A stretch of 64,000 nt of DNA from Amoebidium appalachense (lineage: Eukaryota > Ichthyosporea): assembly GCA_963693365.1 (NCBI GenBank), contig CAVNZM010000001.1:21390001-21454000 (forward strand). The letters run 5' to 3'. Positions 10,816 through 23,086 of the stretch are shown in pieces; positions within the stretch are counted from its first letter, which is position 1; each line of letters starts with the position of its first letter. The translations under genes were made by a program, and so were the position numbers. Under the pieces are notes generated by a model, which was not told where the DNA came from, searched no databases, and worked only from the letters and a program-made list of their open reading frames with translations.

Positions 10816-12937
10816 TATAATTTTGTAGTGATGTGTTTCTCAAGCCAATCAATACATCTAATAAACAGGTCGTAGTTACGTGTGTTTAGTATAAAATCAA
10901 GGATGTTGTAATTTACAGGTAGGCTATCTTTCTGGGTGTCTGTTGTGAATGTGACGTGTGTGTGTTGCGGTATTATGTGGTCTATCAAACTACATTTGGC
11001 GATACATGACCGGTTAAACTGGTGTGTGTGTGTGTTGTTTGGGCATGCAAATGATGCCACCTTATACTTATTAGATCTCCACTGTATAGCACGTGTACAG
11101 TAAAAGCGTGGTAATTGATCAATAATACCATCAGCTAGAGAAAGACCAGTTCTACAGGAAGGTAATATGTATTTAGGTGTTATACACTTGCGAGTGCCAT
11201 ATTTGGCAATATGGTTGAGGCGGTCAGTATATATAAAACGAGACATAAGGCTTAGTTTTTCAAGGTGTATGCTTTCATCGGGTCTAGTGTCGTGTGGTAT
11301 CTTTTTCCATTTGTTGTATTGCGTGATTATCTTATGATTGTGTACATGTTTAATAAGTAAGTGGCAGTCCAAAGTCACACACACACTATTGCGGGGTTTA
11401 TTTGTATTTGTGCCCAGGGGAGAAGGGGAGAGAGAGGGGAGGAAAGAGGGGGGAGGTGAGGAGGGGACAGGTCGGATAGAGAAGAGAGGGTGGGAGGGCA
11501 AATACTTCTTTAAGCGGCTTATGTGCTTATTGAATTTCAGCGCGAGATAGGATACTCTAGCAGCTATTGGGACCAGACCATATATCGAGAGCGTTACAGG
11601 CCCAGGTTTACAACAGTTGTTAGATAGAAAGGAGGCAACTTCTGCTTCAAGGAAATTTGCCAAGGGTTTAAGCGCTCTAGTTCTCTCTTTCTTGATCCAA
11701 GCGGCGAGAAGGGGTAAACCATATTCACATGCCGGGAAGACAAAAGTGCGAATAAATGTAAGTCTAATAGAAGGATGGAGGGGTGTGTCTTTAAAAATAT
11801 TAGCCGAGAAGAAAGCTAACCGCTTACGAGCCAACTCTACCCTCTTTTCGACCATATGGGGAAACATAACACCAACAGAATCAACCGGAACACCAAGATA
11901 TTTGTATTCTGGAACTATAGGTACAGGTTTAGATGATAATGTAAATGTGTGTAAATTGTTAGCTATATCAGGTACAAGAACACCACATTTGTCTATGTTA
12001 AGGATCATAAGGTTTGCCTTGCACCACTCTGACACTACATCGAACAATCTTTGCAGGCGTCTAGGGGTACGGGCAAGGAGGGACAGATCATCAGCATAGA
12101 GAAGTGCAGGCGGAAAGTTATTAATAGGGTCATCGTTTTCGGCGTAAATTTTGACAGCCAAATCATCTATAAATAGGTTAAACAAAAAGGGGCTAAGCAA
12201 TGAGCCCTGCAAGAGACCTCTAGTACGAGCAAAACCATATGAAAGATGCCCATTAACCACAGCTCTACCATAGGTTTGAGACAAGAGTGCTTCTAACAGA
12301 ACACCAATGCAGTGTGGTACACCCCGTGCAGCAAGCTTTTCCCATAGGAGACCAGGGGAGACAGAATCGTAAGCAGTTTTCAAATCAATAAAGCCAACAT
12401 ATTGTGCACCAACTTGCATAGAATCGTGCAGTGCCATTATTTGAACATAACATGAATTGTTTTTACGAAAAGCGGATTGGCATGGGTGTATGTGAAGAAT
12501 AGATTGAAACCTAGGGTCGTGTGCAAATAACCTAAGTAAGCAAGCTTCAAAGAATCTACGAACAACCTGGGTTAGTGTAATGGGGCGAAAGGATGATATG
12601 GGGCCCTCAGAGTCCTTCTTAACTATGGGGATCACTAAGGTATCTAACCAAGATGACGGGACATGTCCACATTTAACACACCAAGAAAAGAGAGAGCTTA
12701 ACATGATAGTAAGATCAGGTTTAATAGCACGATCACTTTCCTTTTGTGGGTAGGAGGGAACAAGGATTTTAAGAAACCCAGCAGGGAGTCCATCAGGTCC
12801 ACAAGACTTACTAGAGCTATAACTAGATATCACAGACCATATGGCATCGGGGCTGAAAAAGGGGAGGATCGATTCTATGGGGATAGATGGGTCTACAGGC
12901 CACACAATAGATACATTAACTATCTCGACTTACATGT
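10443..12937 (-). mobile_element. Non-LTR (LINE) retrotransposon, 5'-truncated, copy A
   Basis: On the minus strand the copy holds, in order: a reverse transcriptase ORF, a (CA)n tract (10741-10812 on the plus strand), about 40 unique bases, an A run of about 60 (plus-strand T run ending near 10700), and a 0.2 kb tail ending TAAACCCCTAA. The same tail recurs at 18797-18996 and 20358-20556. No endonuclease domain is present; an in-frame stop lies just upstream of the RT ORF, near 12937. The copy is therefore 5'-truncated, or the ORF lacks its start. Confidence 0.85.
10815..12905 (-). CDS. LINE reverse transcriptase ORF, N-terminally incomplete
   Basis: The open frame is 696 codons long and its first codon is GTG, not ATG, so the true N-terminus is missing. 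It carries the RT signatures CGPDGLPAGFLK, CQSAFRKNNSC, DLKTAYDSV and LLYADDLSLL (the catalytic YADD box), followed by a thumb-like region and about 300 further residues. The C-terminal part has a proline/serine-rich linker (about residues 470-500) and the Cys/His-containing region typical of many LINE ORF2 C-termini, without a domain I can name. The frame is uninterrupted here, whereas the 18.99-20.21 kb copy has a one-base shift in the linker. Confidence 0.85.
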
Positions 12938-13442
12938 ATCTCTTCTTGCTGTTTTTCAATTCGAAATCTTTTCAGTTGCATAATACCTGACTACAAAACA
13001 CTCTGTCGGACTATCAACTTGTATTATAGTCCTCAGCCACTGTCGTCATGGGGTCGTTTACAGGGATGCATAAAGTCCTTGTGATATGTACATATACATA
13101 TTTATAACTTGTGCTATAAGTGCGTACGTACGCGCATAATCGGACTCCGGATCCCCATTTGAGATGTACACACCCTCTTCTCCCACTCATATAAACATAT
13201 TATAAGTTTTTGATATCTCATTACTGTCATTAGGACTCCATCTTCAAATGGCTGGGATTCATTGCTTTGGTGCTGCGCATGCGCATGCACGATGATCTTT
13301 GTTTCCAATTTGTTGAACTAAAATTCACATTCTCCCTTGCAACCTAATTTGCAACTTCATGATCACGGGGTGCAGGGGTCTAACATGTAATCAGGGGTAA
13401 GGTATTTTGAGTAAGGTTCTTCGGCTCCTAGGGTATGCAATA

Positions 13443-13504
<62 letters not shown>

Positions 13505-13593
13505 TCCGGACCTTGCCTCTCAGACCTCAGAGCCATATGGGGCCCACTGTCCCAGGCTGGGAATTTCAACGCTTTTTAGGGTGGGCAGGTTAT

Positions 13594-13629
<36 letters not shown>

Positions 13630-13639
13630 TTTTTTTTTT

Positions 13640-13670
<31 letters not shown>

Positions 13671-13671
13671 G
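13443..13671. repeat. Homopolymer pair C-run/A-run and (CTTT)n-T-run/G-run
   Basis: C20 then A39 at 13443-13502, and (CTTT)n, T19 and G23 at 13591-13671. Both obey the same order, T before G on one strand. The interval 12938-14085 otherwise shows no gene. Confidence 0.95.
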
Positions 13672-14083
13672 GATTAGGGGGAGGAGGGGAGACGAGAGGG
13701 ATCGGCCGGCGGCTGCGGAGGTGGCACTGCACAGCTTCATGATATGATCATGACACGGTGTCAGTGTCGTACTTTATTTTTTAATCATTCCTATATTCAC
13801 TGGCCAGAGCATGGGCAGGTCTGGGATGGAAAGCACCATGCGCATGCATGATGAATTCTGAATGATTTTGGAAATCGCATGACTTTCTGGTGAGAGTGCG
13901 CCTGATTATTATTTTTTTTCTTTTCTTTTCTTCTTTTTTTCTCTTTTTTTACTTCCGCGGTTCTTTTTGTTCATTCAAAGTAGTTGTGCCGTTCTTTTTC
14001 GATTTGAATAATAATTGCCATTAGGCCCGGCTTGGGTTGGGTTTTGGTTTCGTAGCACTTAGTCTATACAGTGCACGTGCCAC

Positions 14084-14422
14084 ACACGCACGCACACAGT
14101 GTCACGAGCGTGCACACACACACAGCCACACACACGCACACAGAAACACAAACACATGCACACACGCGCGTCACACGCACATGCACGTGCACGCACGCAC
14201 ACACACACATACACACACACACAAGTTAGCACGCCAGTCCGTGCACATGCACAACGCGCACACGTTCACACTGGTACGCACACACGCATGCACATACACA
14301 CACACGCACACGCTTGTGTCACAACACACACATATACACAGTGACACACACACACAGTGACACGCACACACAGTGACACACACACACAGTGACACGCACA
14401 CACACACACACACACACACACC
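14084..14422. repeat. Imperfect (CA)n with CACAGTGACACG variants
   Basis: CA-rich array with a regular CACAGTGACACACA substructure at 14335-14400. It is followed by a G run at 14524-14556. No gene is recognised in 14557-15071. Confidence 0.95.
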
Positions 14423-14522
14423 GTGCCACCACACGTATGCAAAATCCATTGGCACACGCGTACATACACAAGGATATGCACACCCACAATCAGGTACAAA
14501 CGGTCCTTATGTGCACAAAAAA

Positions 14523-14559
<37 letters not shown>

Positions 14560-15071
14560 TTATTAAAGCCAGAATAACGTCACATGCACAGTATGAAGCA
14601 GTAGTTGTGGGATGCAAAGTACACGTGGTTTGGCTTTACTCATTCGAGTCAAAGACACTCTTTGGTCTCGTCTAAAAACCATACATCACTGTGCTTTCTA
14701 CCACGTTCAGTGCATACAGGTGCCTTGCCAACCGGTTTGAACGGTCTGCTACAGTATCAGGCCACGACCAAACTATTATCAACATGAAATATCTCATCAT
14801 TCATCAGGTCTTTTCCTTTTGAATAGGTAGATTCAAATCTTCGTTTTCATACCAGCTATCATTCGATACCACAGACATTGGTTGCGTTGTCATTGTTTCA
14901 TGATTGGATGTATGGGAACCATGGGCTGCATGCCACATTCGCACACACTGACACAAATTTGCACAAACACGCAAGCAACAGAAGTATACATGCCCGGCAC
15001 ACATACAAATTACGTGCCTGCACATGGAGCCCTGCATAGACCTGATGCAGCTACCGGCCATCTGCAGCAAG

Positions 15072-16511
15072 TCACGGCTCTGTGCCGTGCACGGTGCGGC
15101 GGTGCAGGTCCAGGTTGCTGCGGAAGTTGAACACGGCCACGCAGCCAGCCTGGTCGCAGCGAAACGGGGCCTGCTCCACGTGGCTGGTCCTGTGTGCGTA
15201 CATGGCTCTGCGCGACGGGAAGGGGGCGTTGCAGAAGGTGCAGAGGTGCTGCTGCGCCTGCTGCTGCATAGCCCGCAGGTGGCTGTCCATGTGCCGGTCC
15301 AGCCGTGACCGGTAGGGCAGCACCTTGCCGCAGCCCTCCCACGGGCACACGTGGTGGCCCCTTGTGCTCTCGCTCTCCTTTGCCCGCTTGCGTGGGGGCC
15401 CGTCCTCCTCGTCCGCATGGCCATCCAGGGGGGGCAGGGTGTCGGCTGCCAGCGGGCCATCTGCCGGGCTCGGCCGGGGCTCGATATGGCTGAGGCGATG
15501 GGCCTTGAGGCGGGCCTCGCTGGGGAAGCCCTCTCCACAGGTGCTGCAGGGCCAGCCATGGCTGCTGGCGTGCATGCGCATGTGGGCCCGCAGCTCCTTG
15601 ACGCCGTCCAGCAGCAGCCCGCAGCCCCCGTAGCAGCAGCGGTGCCACTCCAGGCGGGTCTCGTCGGCCATGGGCTGGCCGTGGTCGTTGCGCATGTGCC
15701 GCACAAACTGGCTGCACACGGCAAACGCCTGCCCGCAGCCGGCCGTGGTGCATGCATAGGGGGCGCGAATGTGGCTGGCACAGTGCTGGTCCAGCTGGTC
15801 CTCGCTAGGCCACGTGGTGCCGCAGCCAAAGAACGAGCAGCCCCAGGCCCCGCCCACGGCCGCTGCCTGGTCGGCCGTGCTGCACTGCCAGTCCCGGGGC
15901 TCGCCTGCGCCCACATGCCGAGCCACCATGTGCTGCTGCAGGGCACGGCCACTGGCGTAGGGCCGGCCGCAGCCCCACGGGCACACGGGCACGGGGGTTT
16001 GGTGGCTGGCGGTCTCATGGGCCTGGGCCTCGGCGGCACTGTGGAAGGCGGCCGGACAGGCGTGGTGGCTGCAGCGCACCAGCTGGGGGTCGCCGGGCCG
16101 GTGCTGGGCCACCCGGTGGGCCGACAGGGCAGCGGGGTGGTCGAAGACCGCGGCACAGCCCTGGTACGTGCAGGCCAGGTGCGGCCGCAGCACGTGGCGC
16201 CCATAGTGCTCGGCCACAACGGCCCGGTCGGCAGCCCCGTACAGGCAGCCCGGCCAGCGGCACATGAAGTAGCACGCAACGGGCCCCTCCTGCCCGGCAG
16301 GCCGCTTGCGCCCGGCGGGCGCCTTCGGCCTCCCTAGGCCCGGCACAGCACCTGCTACATCCCCAGCCCCCTGCGTGCCTCCATCAAACCTGTCACCCTC
16401 GGGCGGTTCATCCTCGTTTCCTTCGTCCTCGTAAGCCTCATCCTCATTCACATCATCGTGCGCTCCTTCGCCCTCCCCCACATGGTCCCCACTCTCACCA
16501 GCCTCCAACAT
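15072..16511 (-). CDS. C2H2 zinc-finger protein, family member 1
   Basis: An intact 479-codon single-exon frame starts at ATG 16511 and stops at TGA 15072. An acidic N-terminus (about residues 1-50, rich in Glu/Asp) precedes a finger array from about residue 84 to the end. The first finger reads CRWPGC with HYGRHV. Later fingers have TFIIIA-type C-x4-C spacing (CSFFGCG, CTTAGCGQAF, CCYGGCGLLL). A PPRKRAK nuclear-localisation-like stretch sits near residue 385, and the last finger reads FNFRSNLDLHRR. About a dozen fingers are recognisable, so it is probably a nuclear nucleic-acid-binding protein; its targets are unknown. It is a paralogue of the genes at 20587-22080 and 34913-36472. High GC gives long spurious frames on both strands. 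A CAG two bases upstream of the ATG could be a splice acceptor. Confidence 0.9.
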   Translation of the reverse strand: MLEAGESGDHVGEGEGAHDDVNEDEAYEDEGNEDEPPEGDRFDGGTQGAGDVAGAVPGLGRPKAPAGRKRPAGQEGPVACYFMCRWPGCLYGAADRAVVAEHYGRHVLRPHLACTYQGCAAVFDHPAALSAHRVAQHRPGDPQLVRCSHHACPAAFHSAAEAQAHETASHQTPVPVCPWGCGRPYASGRALQQHMVARHVGAGEPRDWQCSTADQAAAVGGAWGCSFFGCGTTWPSEDQLDQHCASHIRAPYACTTAGCGQAFAVCSQFVRHMRNDHGQPMADETRLEWHRCCYGGCGLLLDGVKELRAHMRMHASSHGWPCSTCGEGFPSEARLKAHRLSHIEPRPSPADGPLAADTLPPLDGHADEEDGPPRKRAKESESTRGHHVCPWEGCGKVLPYRSRLDRHMDSHLRAMQQQAQQHLCTFCNAPFPSRRAMYAHRTSHVEQAPFRCDQAGCVAVFNFRSNLDLHRRTVHGTEP

Positions 16512-16929
16512 TCCTGCCCCACACCATCAGAACACGCCCCTGTTGCACACCCAGGCCCACACACACACCACCCCCACAGCACCCCCTTCATCCCCATAAC
16601 ACCTCTCAACACGAGCCACGCCGACCCATCCCCCCATAGAACCACCTACGGCCAACAAGCACACAGGCCCATATCTCCATAAGAATGCGAGAGATGTGTG
16701 CTACATATCAGTGTGGCAGAGGGGCAGAGGCATAGGGTGCCGACACAGCAAGAGGAAGAGTGGCTGTGCAGGAGGAAGGGATGCCGACATAGGAAGAGGG
16801 GAGTGGCTGGCACCAGCGTTACGGCCAACAGCCACAGTAAGCACGAGTGAGCACCCAAGGGAAAGGCGTGTGTTGTGTGTGTGTGTGTGTGTGCGTATGA
16901 GTTTCCATGTTTGCAGTTATTTGTTTGAG

Positions 16930-17475
<546 letters not shown>

Positions 17476-17640
17476 TGTATATGGAATGAGCCAGGGGAGA
17501 CGGGAGGAGGCGAGGGGAGAAGAGGCAGGAATCACCTAGGAATATTGCTATGAGAGAAAAGAAACGACACGAAGGAAAAAACTGTAGGTCGAAGGAAAGC
17601 AGCACCCACAGCGACAGGAATGCCAGAAAGGCCTCGTGTG

Positions 17641-17681
<41 letters not shown>

Positions 17682-17904
17682 CAAGTACAGGGCAAGCGTA
17701 GTACTAAGGACCGTTGGCACATAGCTGGCTGGAGGTTTTGGTGCCCAAGGGACTGTCGCAAAGTGAACGGCAGAGGGAGAGAGGACGGGAGACAAAAGAA
17801 AAAGAGAGAAAGCTGAAGGAGGCAAAGAGTGGGGGGAAGGGGGAGTGTCTGAGCGCATCTGTTGACCGTCTGTGTGCTAAAGGACACGTGGACAAGGAAG
17901 GAAC

Positions 17905-17935
<31 letters not shown>

Positions 17936-18790
17936 AGGGGGGGGGAGGCAGTACGTGCTTGGGAACTTTATGACGTTGGATCACAAACGAAAGTAGGAGA
18001 GGGTGAGGGTGGGTATAAGCCAATTGCATCGGTGGCGGAGAGGATGTGGCGAAAAGTGGGAAGGAAACGAAGGGGAGGGGCGGGGAGGGGGGAGTTGCAT
18101 ATAAGGTATTGGTGGTCAATTGTGCAAGTTATTTGGGATGGCAGAAGTAACGTGGAAAGGCTGACGAAAGAAAGGTGGAGTCGTGCGTGAGATGATTCCC
18201 CAGAAAGGGGAGGGGGGGGGGGGGGGGGGGGGACTCCGTGGGATGGCTTGTACAGGAACCAATGCGTTCCCGACACGTGTGCCAGCGTAATTTGCACCTA
18301 ATTTTGAGTGCATACGTGTTTACCGGTGTATGTGTGTGCAACATGCAAGGAAATTCATGTTCTCAGAAGCTTCTAAACGTACAGGCGCCCGTGTACGTGA
18401 TCCCTTATGACCCTCCAAACCAAAGTTTAAACTGACCTCTGCTGTTGAGGCGTGGTGCAACACTCCACCTACAGTCCTGGCTGCACCTGTGTACAGGCTG
18501 TGTTTCACTGCATTCACCTGTGCGTGCAGGCTGGCGCGTATTGGAGAGGTGCAAGTGTGCACCTGGACGTATGTGCTGTCTTGAACGTGTGTGTAAGCGG
18601 TACGAAGCAACAGGGGTATGCTTTGCGCCCAGTCATAACAATGAGAGTTCCGTAGGCAAGGGCAGCCATGACATAAGCTGGTCAGGCCTGGGCAACATCT
18701 GTTCGCCCGCGTACTTTGTGATATAACTGGGTTGAATATGTGTCCACCGTAACGTCTGACTGAGTAACCAAGGCCTCCTACTCTGATGAG

Positions 18791-18996
18791 AAAAAAAACA
18801 CGGGGAACCCCAACTAATTGATTTCTCCTTGTAGTCTTTATGGTGTCTCGTAGAGACAGTAAACCCTGATATATAGTCACCACCCGACATCTATGTACGT
18901 GATCATGATATACCGCTGAGGGGATATTCCGAGCAAAACCCCCCCCATACCTGAGACTGGTTCTCTTTGCCTCGAGTAAACAGCGTAAACCCCTAA
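18791..18996 (+). mobile_element. LINE 3'-tail fragment
   Basis: An A8 run followed by the 0.2 kb LINE tail (starts CACGGGGAACCCC, ends TAAACCCCTAA) is directly followed by LINE copy B. It is nearly identical to the tails at 10443-10640 (inverted) and 20358-20556. It looks like an extremely 5'-truncated earlier insertion next to which copy B then inserted. Confidence 0.8.
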
Positions 18997-18998
18997 CT

Positions 18999-20208
18999 GT
19001 GCAAGGCAAACCTTATGATCCTTAACATAGACAAATGTGGTGTTCTTGTACCTGATATAGCTAACAATTTACACACATTTACATTATCATCTAAACCTGT
19101 ACCTATAGTTCCAGAATACAAATATCTTGGTGTTCCGGTTGATTCTGTTGGTGTTATGTTTCCCCATATGGTCGAAAAGAGGGTAGAGTTGGCTCGTAAG
19201 CGGTTAGCTTTCTTCTCGGCTAATATTTTTAAAGACACACCCCTCCATCCTTCTATTAGACTTACATTTATTCGCACTTTTGTCTTCCCGGCATGTGAAT
19301 ATGGTTTACCCCTTCTCGCCGCTTGGATCAAGAAAGAGAGAACTAGAGCGCTTAAACCCTTGGCAAATTTCCTTGAAGCAGAAGTTGCCTCCTTTCTATC
19401 TAACAACTGTTGTAAACCTGGGCCTGTAACGCTCTCGATATATGGTCTGGTCCCAATAGCTGCTAGAGTATCCTATCTCGCGCTGAAATTCAATAAGCAC
19501 ATAAGCCGCTTAAAGAAGTATTTGCCCTCCCACCCTCTCTTCTCTATCCGACCTGTCCCCTCCTCACCTCCCCCCTCTTTCCTCCCCCTCTCTCTCCCCT
19601 TCTCCCCTGGGCACAAATACAAATAAACCCCGCAATAGTGTGTGTGTGACTTTGGACTGCCACTTACTTATTAAACATGTACACAATCATAAGATAATCA
19701 CGCAATACAACAAATGGAAAAAGATACCACACGACACTAGACCCGATGAAAGCATACACCTTGAAAAACTAAGCCTTATGTCTCGTTTTATATATACTGA
19801 CCGCCTCAACCATATTGCCAAATATGGCACTCGCAAGTGTATAACACCTAAATACATATTACCTTCCTGTAGAACTGGTCTTTCTCTAGCTGATGGTATT
19901 ATTGATCAATTACCACGCTTTTACTGTACACGTGCTATACAGTGGAGATCTAATAAGTATAAGGTGGCATCATTTGCATGCCCAAACAACACACACACAC
20001 ACCAGTTTAACCGGTCATGTATCGCCAAATGTAGTTTGATAGACCACATAATACCGCAACACACACACGTCACATTCACAACAGACACCCAGAAAGATAG
20101 CCTACCTGTAAATTACAACATCCTTGATTTTATACTAAACACACGTAACTACGACCTGTTTATTAGATGTATTGATTGGCTTGAGAAACACATCACTACA
20201 AAATTATA

Positions 20209-20209
<1 letters not shown>
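18999..20209 (+). pseudogene. Truncated LINE RT ORF with frameshift
   Basis: The frame runs from the copy start to about 19626 and resumes from about 19640 to the stop at 20209. The break is one extra C in the pyrimidine-rich linker: CTTTCCTCCCCC here against CTTTCCTCCCC in copy A. The YADD catalytic part is absent because of the 5' truncation, so the copy is inactive. Apart from that indel the two copies encode nearly the same residues. Confidence 0.85.
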
Positions 20210-20280
<71 letters not shown>

Positions 20281-20312
20281 CCAGCTGATACCGAGTGTCC
20301 CGAGGGAAGCCC

Positions 20313-20359
<47 letters not shown>

Positions 20360-20556
20360 ACGGGGAACCCCAACTAATTGATTTCTCCTTGTAGTCTTTA
20401 TGGTGTCTCGTAGAGACAGTAAACCCTGATATATAGTCACCACCCGACATCTATGTACGTGATCATGATATACCGCTGAGGGGATATTCCGAGCAAAACC
20501 CCCCCCATACCTGAGACTGGTTCTCTTTGCCTGGAGTAAACAGCGTAAACCCCTAA
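18999..20556 (+). mobile_element. LINE copy B, 5'-truncated within the RT domain
   Basis: Copy B begins abruptly at GTGCAAGGC, which corresponds to the middle of the copy A RT ORF. It runs through the ORF end (stop near 20209), (CA)n at 20214-20279, an A run at about 20316-20358 and the tail to 20556. CTG follows the TAA of both the fragment tail (18996) and the copy B tail (20556), compatible with a very short target duplication. Sequence is nearly identical to copy A in the opposite orientation. Confidence 0.85.
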
Positions 20557-20586
20557 CTGACTACAGTGCTGTTGTGACGTATGTAG

Positions 20587-22080
20587 GTGACCGTTTTAGG
20601 GCAAGTGGCTCAGCCTCCCAAGCCGGTTATCTGTTTCGACCCGAACCGTTTTTCTTTGGTTTTTCCACCGCCCCAAAGACTGGTGGAATATCGACCCGAC
20701 TCGAAAGGGCAACCATGGATCGGCCCATATATGGCCTGTGACGGTTGTACACAGGCACACAACGTAGACTACCGCAAGCAGGCTGTTAGGATGGAGCAAG
20801 CCGCAGAGAGCATAAACCTAGACCAGGTGGCGGAGGATGTTTTGGCAGCCGAAGAGGAGGCACCCCCTAACGAGGAGGGGGCTGAGGGGCCACCTAAGCG
20901 GCGGCGGCGGCGGCGCAGCTTTGACGGAGTGCTGGTGTTCTACACGTGCAAGTGGCCAGGGTGCACGCACGGTGGACCGGCCTACGAGGCCGTGCGTGCG
21001 CACTACGCGCAGCACGTCGCCGACCCTGCATGGCCGTGCGCGTGCGATGGCTGCACAGAACTGAGGGCCAGCGGCCACCCGCCCGCGGCCGTGCCCGAGG
21101 GCAAGCTGCGGCACCGCTGCGGCAAGTGCGACGCGCTGCAGCCCACCTGGCGTGCCCTGCTGCAGCACAACGCCCACGTGCACGGCGGCGCGCTGCACGC
21201 GTGCCCACAAGAGGGCTGCCCGGCGCTGTTTGACTCGGCCGAGCCGCTGCAGAACCACCTTGCGGCCGACCACGCGCCGGCAATTGCGTTTGCCTGCCCG
21301 CACGCCAGCTGCGAGGAAAGCTGCGGCACGCTGGTCGAGCTGCAGGAGCACGAGCGCAGCCACGCGGCGTTCGGGCTGGCCGTGTGCACGTTCTACGGCT
21401 GCGGCGTGGCCACGGCCAGCCTGGACGAGCTGGCCGCGCACCTGGAGGCGCACCTGGCCTGTGCCTACGTGTGCCGCTACCACGCCTGCGGCCTGGCCTT
21501 TGCCCACGCCACGGCCCTGCGCGACCACGCCAAACTGGCCCACGGCTACGACCCGGCCGACGACGGCCCGGCCGCCCTGCGCACGTGCCCCTTCCACGGC
21601 TGCGGCCGCGTGTGCTCCAGCCGCGGGTCCTACAGCTGCCACCTGCGCGTGCACACGGCCAGCAAGCCCTTTGTGTGCGGCCTGTGCGGCCGCGCCTTTA
21701 AGCAGAAACGCGTGCTGACGCAGCACCAGCAGACACACGGCGGGGCGCCGCGCGACAAGCCCCGCAAGCAGTATGTGTGCCCGTGGCCCGAGTGCGGGGC
21801 AGTGTACGGCACCAAGAGCGGCCTGGATGCGCACATGCTGGGCCACACCAACACCCGGCCGTTTGTGTGTGAGCACTGCGGCGCGGCGTTCAAGCAGCGC
21901 TGCACGCTCAACGAGCACATCAACCTGCACACAAACATGCGGCCGTTCCGCTGCGAGGTGCCTGGTTGCGGTGCAGCCTTCAACTACCGCAGCAACCTGC
22001 GCCTGCACCGTCGTGTGCACTTGAAGAGTGGCGAGGTCCGGGAGCCGTACGTGCAGCAGGGCCCCGCCTCTCTGGGTTAG
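20587..22080 (+). CDS. C2H2 zinc-finger protein, family member 2
   Basis: The frame is open from 20587 (just after a TAG) to TAG 22078-22080, 497 codons. The first codon is GTG; the first ATGs are at 20731 and 20791. The protein-like sequence before them suggests that the real start lies in an upstream exon, with TAG|G at 20586 as a possible acceptor. About 11-12 fingers follow an acidic segment and a PPKRRRRRR nuclear-localisation-like motif near residue 103. The first finger is CKWPGC with HYAQHV. Others are CTFYGCG, CRYHACGLAF, CGLCGRAFKQ and CEHCGAAFKQ, and the last is FNYRSNLRLHRRVH. The order and the finger types match members 1 and 3. The upstream LINE copy ends only about 30 bases before this frame, so the promoter or 5' exon may be displaced. 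Confidence 0.85.
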   Translation: MTVLGQVAQPPKPVICFDPNRFSLVFPPPQRLVEYRPDSKGQPWIGPYMACDGCTQAHNVDYRKQAVRMEQAAESINLDQVAEDVLAAEEEAPPNEEGAEGPPKRRRRRRSFDGVLVFYTCKWPGCTHGGPAYEAVRAHYAQHVADPAWPCACDGCTELRASGHPPAAVPEGKLRHRCGKCDALQPTWRALLQHNAHVHGGALHACPQEGCPALFDSAEPLQNHLAADHAPAIAFACPHASCEESCGTLVELQEHERSHAAFGLAVCTFYGCGVATASLDELAAHLEAHLACAYVCRYHACGLAFAHATALRDHAKLAHGYDPADDGPAALRTCPFHGCGRVCSSRGSYSCHLRVHTASKPFVCGLCGRAFKQKRVLTQHQQTHGGAPRDKPRKQYVCPWPECGAVYGTKSGLDAHMLGHTNTRPFVCEHCGAAFKQRCTLNEHINLHTNMRPFRCEVPGCGAAFNYRSNLRLHRRVHLKSGEVREPYVQQGPASLG

Positions 22081-22255
22081 GCCTGCAGCTATGAACCTAT
22101 TGTTATATCATTATGTCCCGAGCTTATGTGTGTACATGTGGCTGTGCCGCAGTGGAATTGTTAGTAAAAGCCTGTCTTGCATGGGTCTGCAGGGGGCAGG
22201 AGTTTCTTCTTTGTTGGTTACAGTGGGCTCGGTGCGCCCAGCATGGTGGTGGCGG

Positions 22256-22861
22256 TGGTGGTTTTTTTTTTTTGGGGGGGGGGGGGGGGAAGGGGGATCT
22301 GCTGGGAGCGAGGCCCGTGGTGCAGGGTTGGAGATGATGGAGGAGGGGTACTGGTATGATGTGGGCGGGTGGGCACGTCATGTCTGTGTGTCTGCGTGTG
22401 TGTGTTGTGCGCTCGGGCTTGGGTGTGGGGGTGGCAATGATGCAGGTGATAATAGGCTAGCTGTGTGTGTGTGGGTGTGGGTGTGTGTGTGTGTGTGTTT
22501 GGGACCCAGGGGGGGGGGAGGGGGGGTTCTGGCGTTAGTAAGTTTGGATGGTGGATTTGTGGTGAGGGATGTTGCAAGGCTAATATCAGTGGTGGAATAA
22601 TTGACTTACGTTTTTCTTTGAACTGCTTTCTTTTTTTTTTCTTTCTTTTTCGAAAAAGATTCTTTTTTGGTTTTTTTTTTTTTTGGGTTGGGGGGGGGGG
22701 GGGGGGGGGGGGGGGGGAGGGGGGGGAGGGGGGAGGGAGGGTGTTTGCAGGTGACAGTTTCCAGTATTCTATGGCCAATGGTGAGCTACAGTTGGTGGTG
22801 GGGGGTGGGGGGGATTATTTCTGCTAATATTTGGAGAATGCTCAGTGCTCGGGACCTTGCA

Positions 22862-22958
<97 letters not shown>

Positions 22959-22960
22959 AG
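22256..22960. repeat. T-run/G-run and (GT)n homopolymer cluster
   Basis: Three T-then-G junctions lie at about 22261-22290, 22668-22720 and 22865-22957; the last has T33, (GT)n and G of about 37. The rest of 22081-23086 shows no gene. Confidence 0.95.
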
Positions 22961-23086
22961 GATTATGACCTGGTGGGACGAAGGAAAGCGGTTGGGTCAG
23001 GACCAGGGCCAGAAATTACAGTGCCACTGGGACCTAAAAAAGCCACTTGACGTGGAGGTCCACTGAACTCAGGGCCAGTGGACCTA

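Noticed and set aside
14804-16279. 491-codon frame overlapping zinc-finger gene 1 on the same strand, and long opposite-strand frames over all three zinc-finger genes
   Set aside because: GC-rich shadow frames. Only one frame per locus shows regular Cys-Cys-His-His spacing.
18797-20556. Flanking 0.2-kb direct repeats read as LTRs of a Penelope-like or LTR element
   Set aside because: The same 0.2-kb sequence occurs once, only at the 3' side, in copy A, so it is the LINE tail. The upstream copy is a separate truncated insertion.
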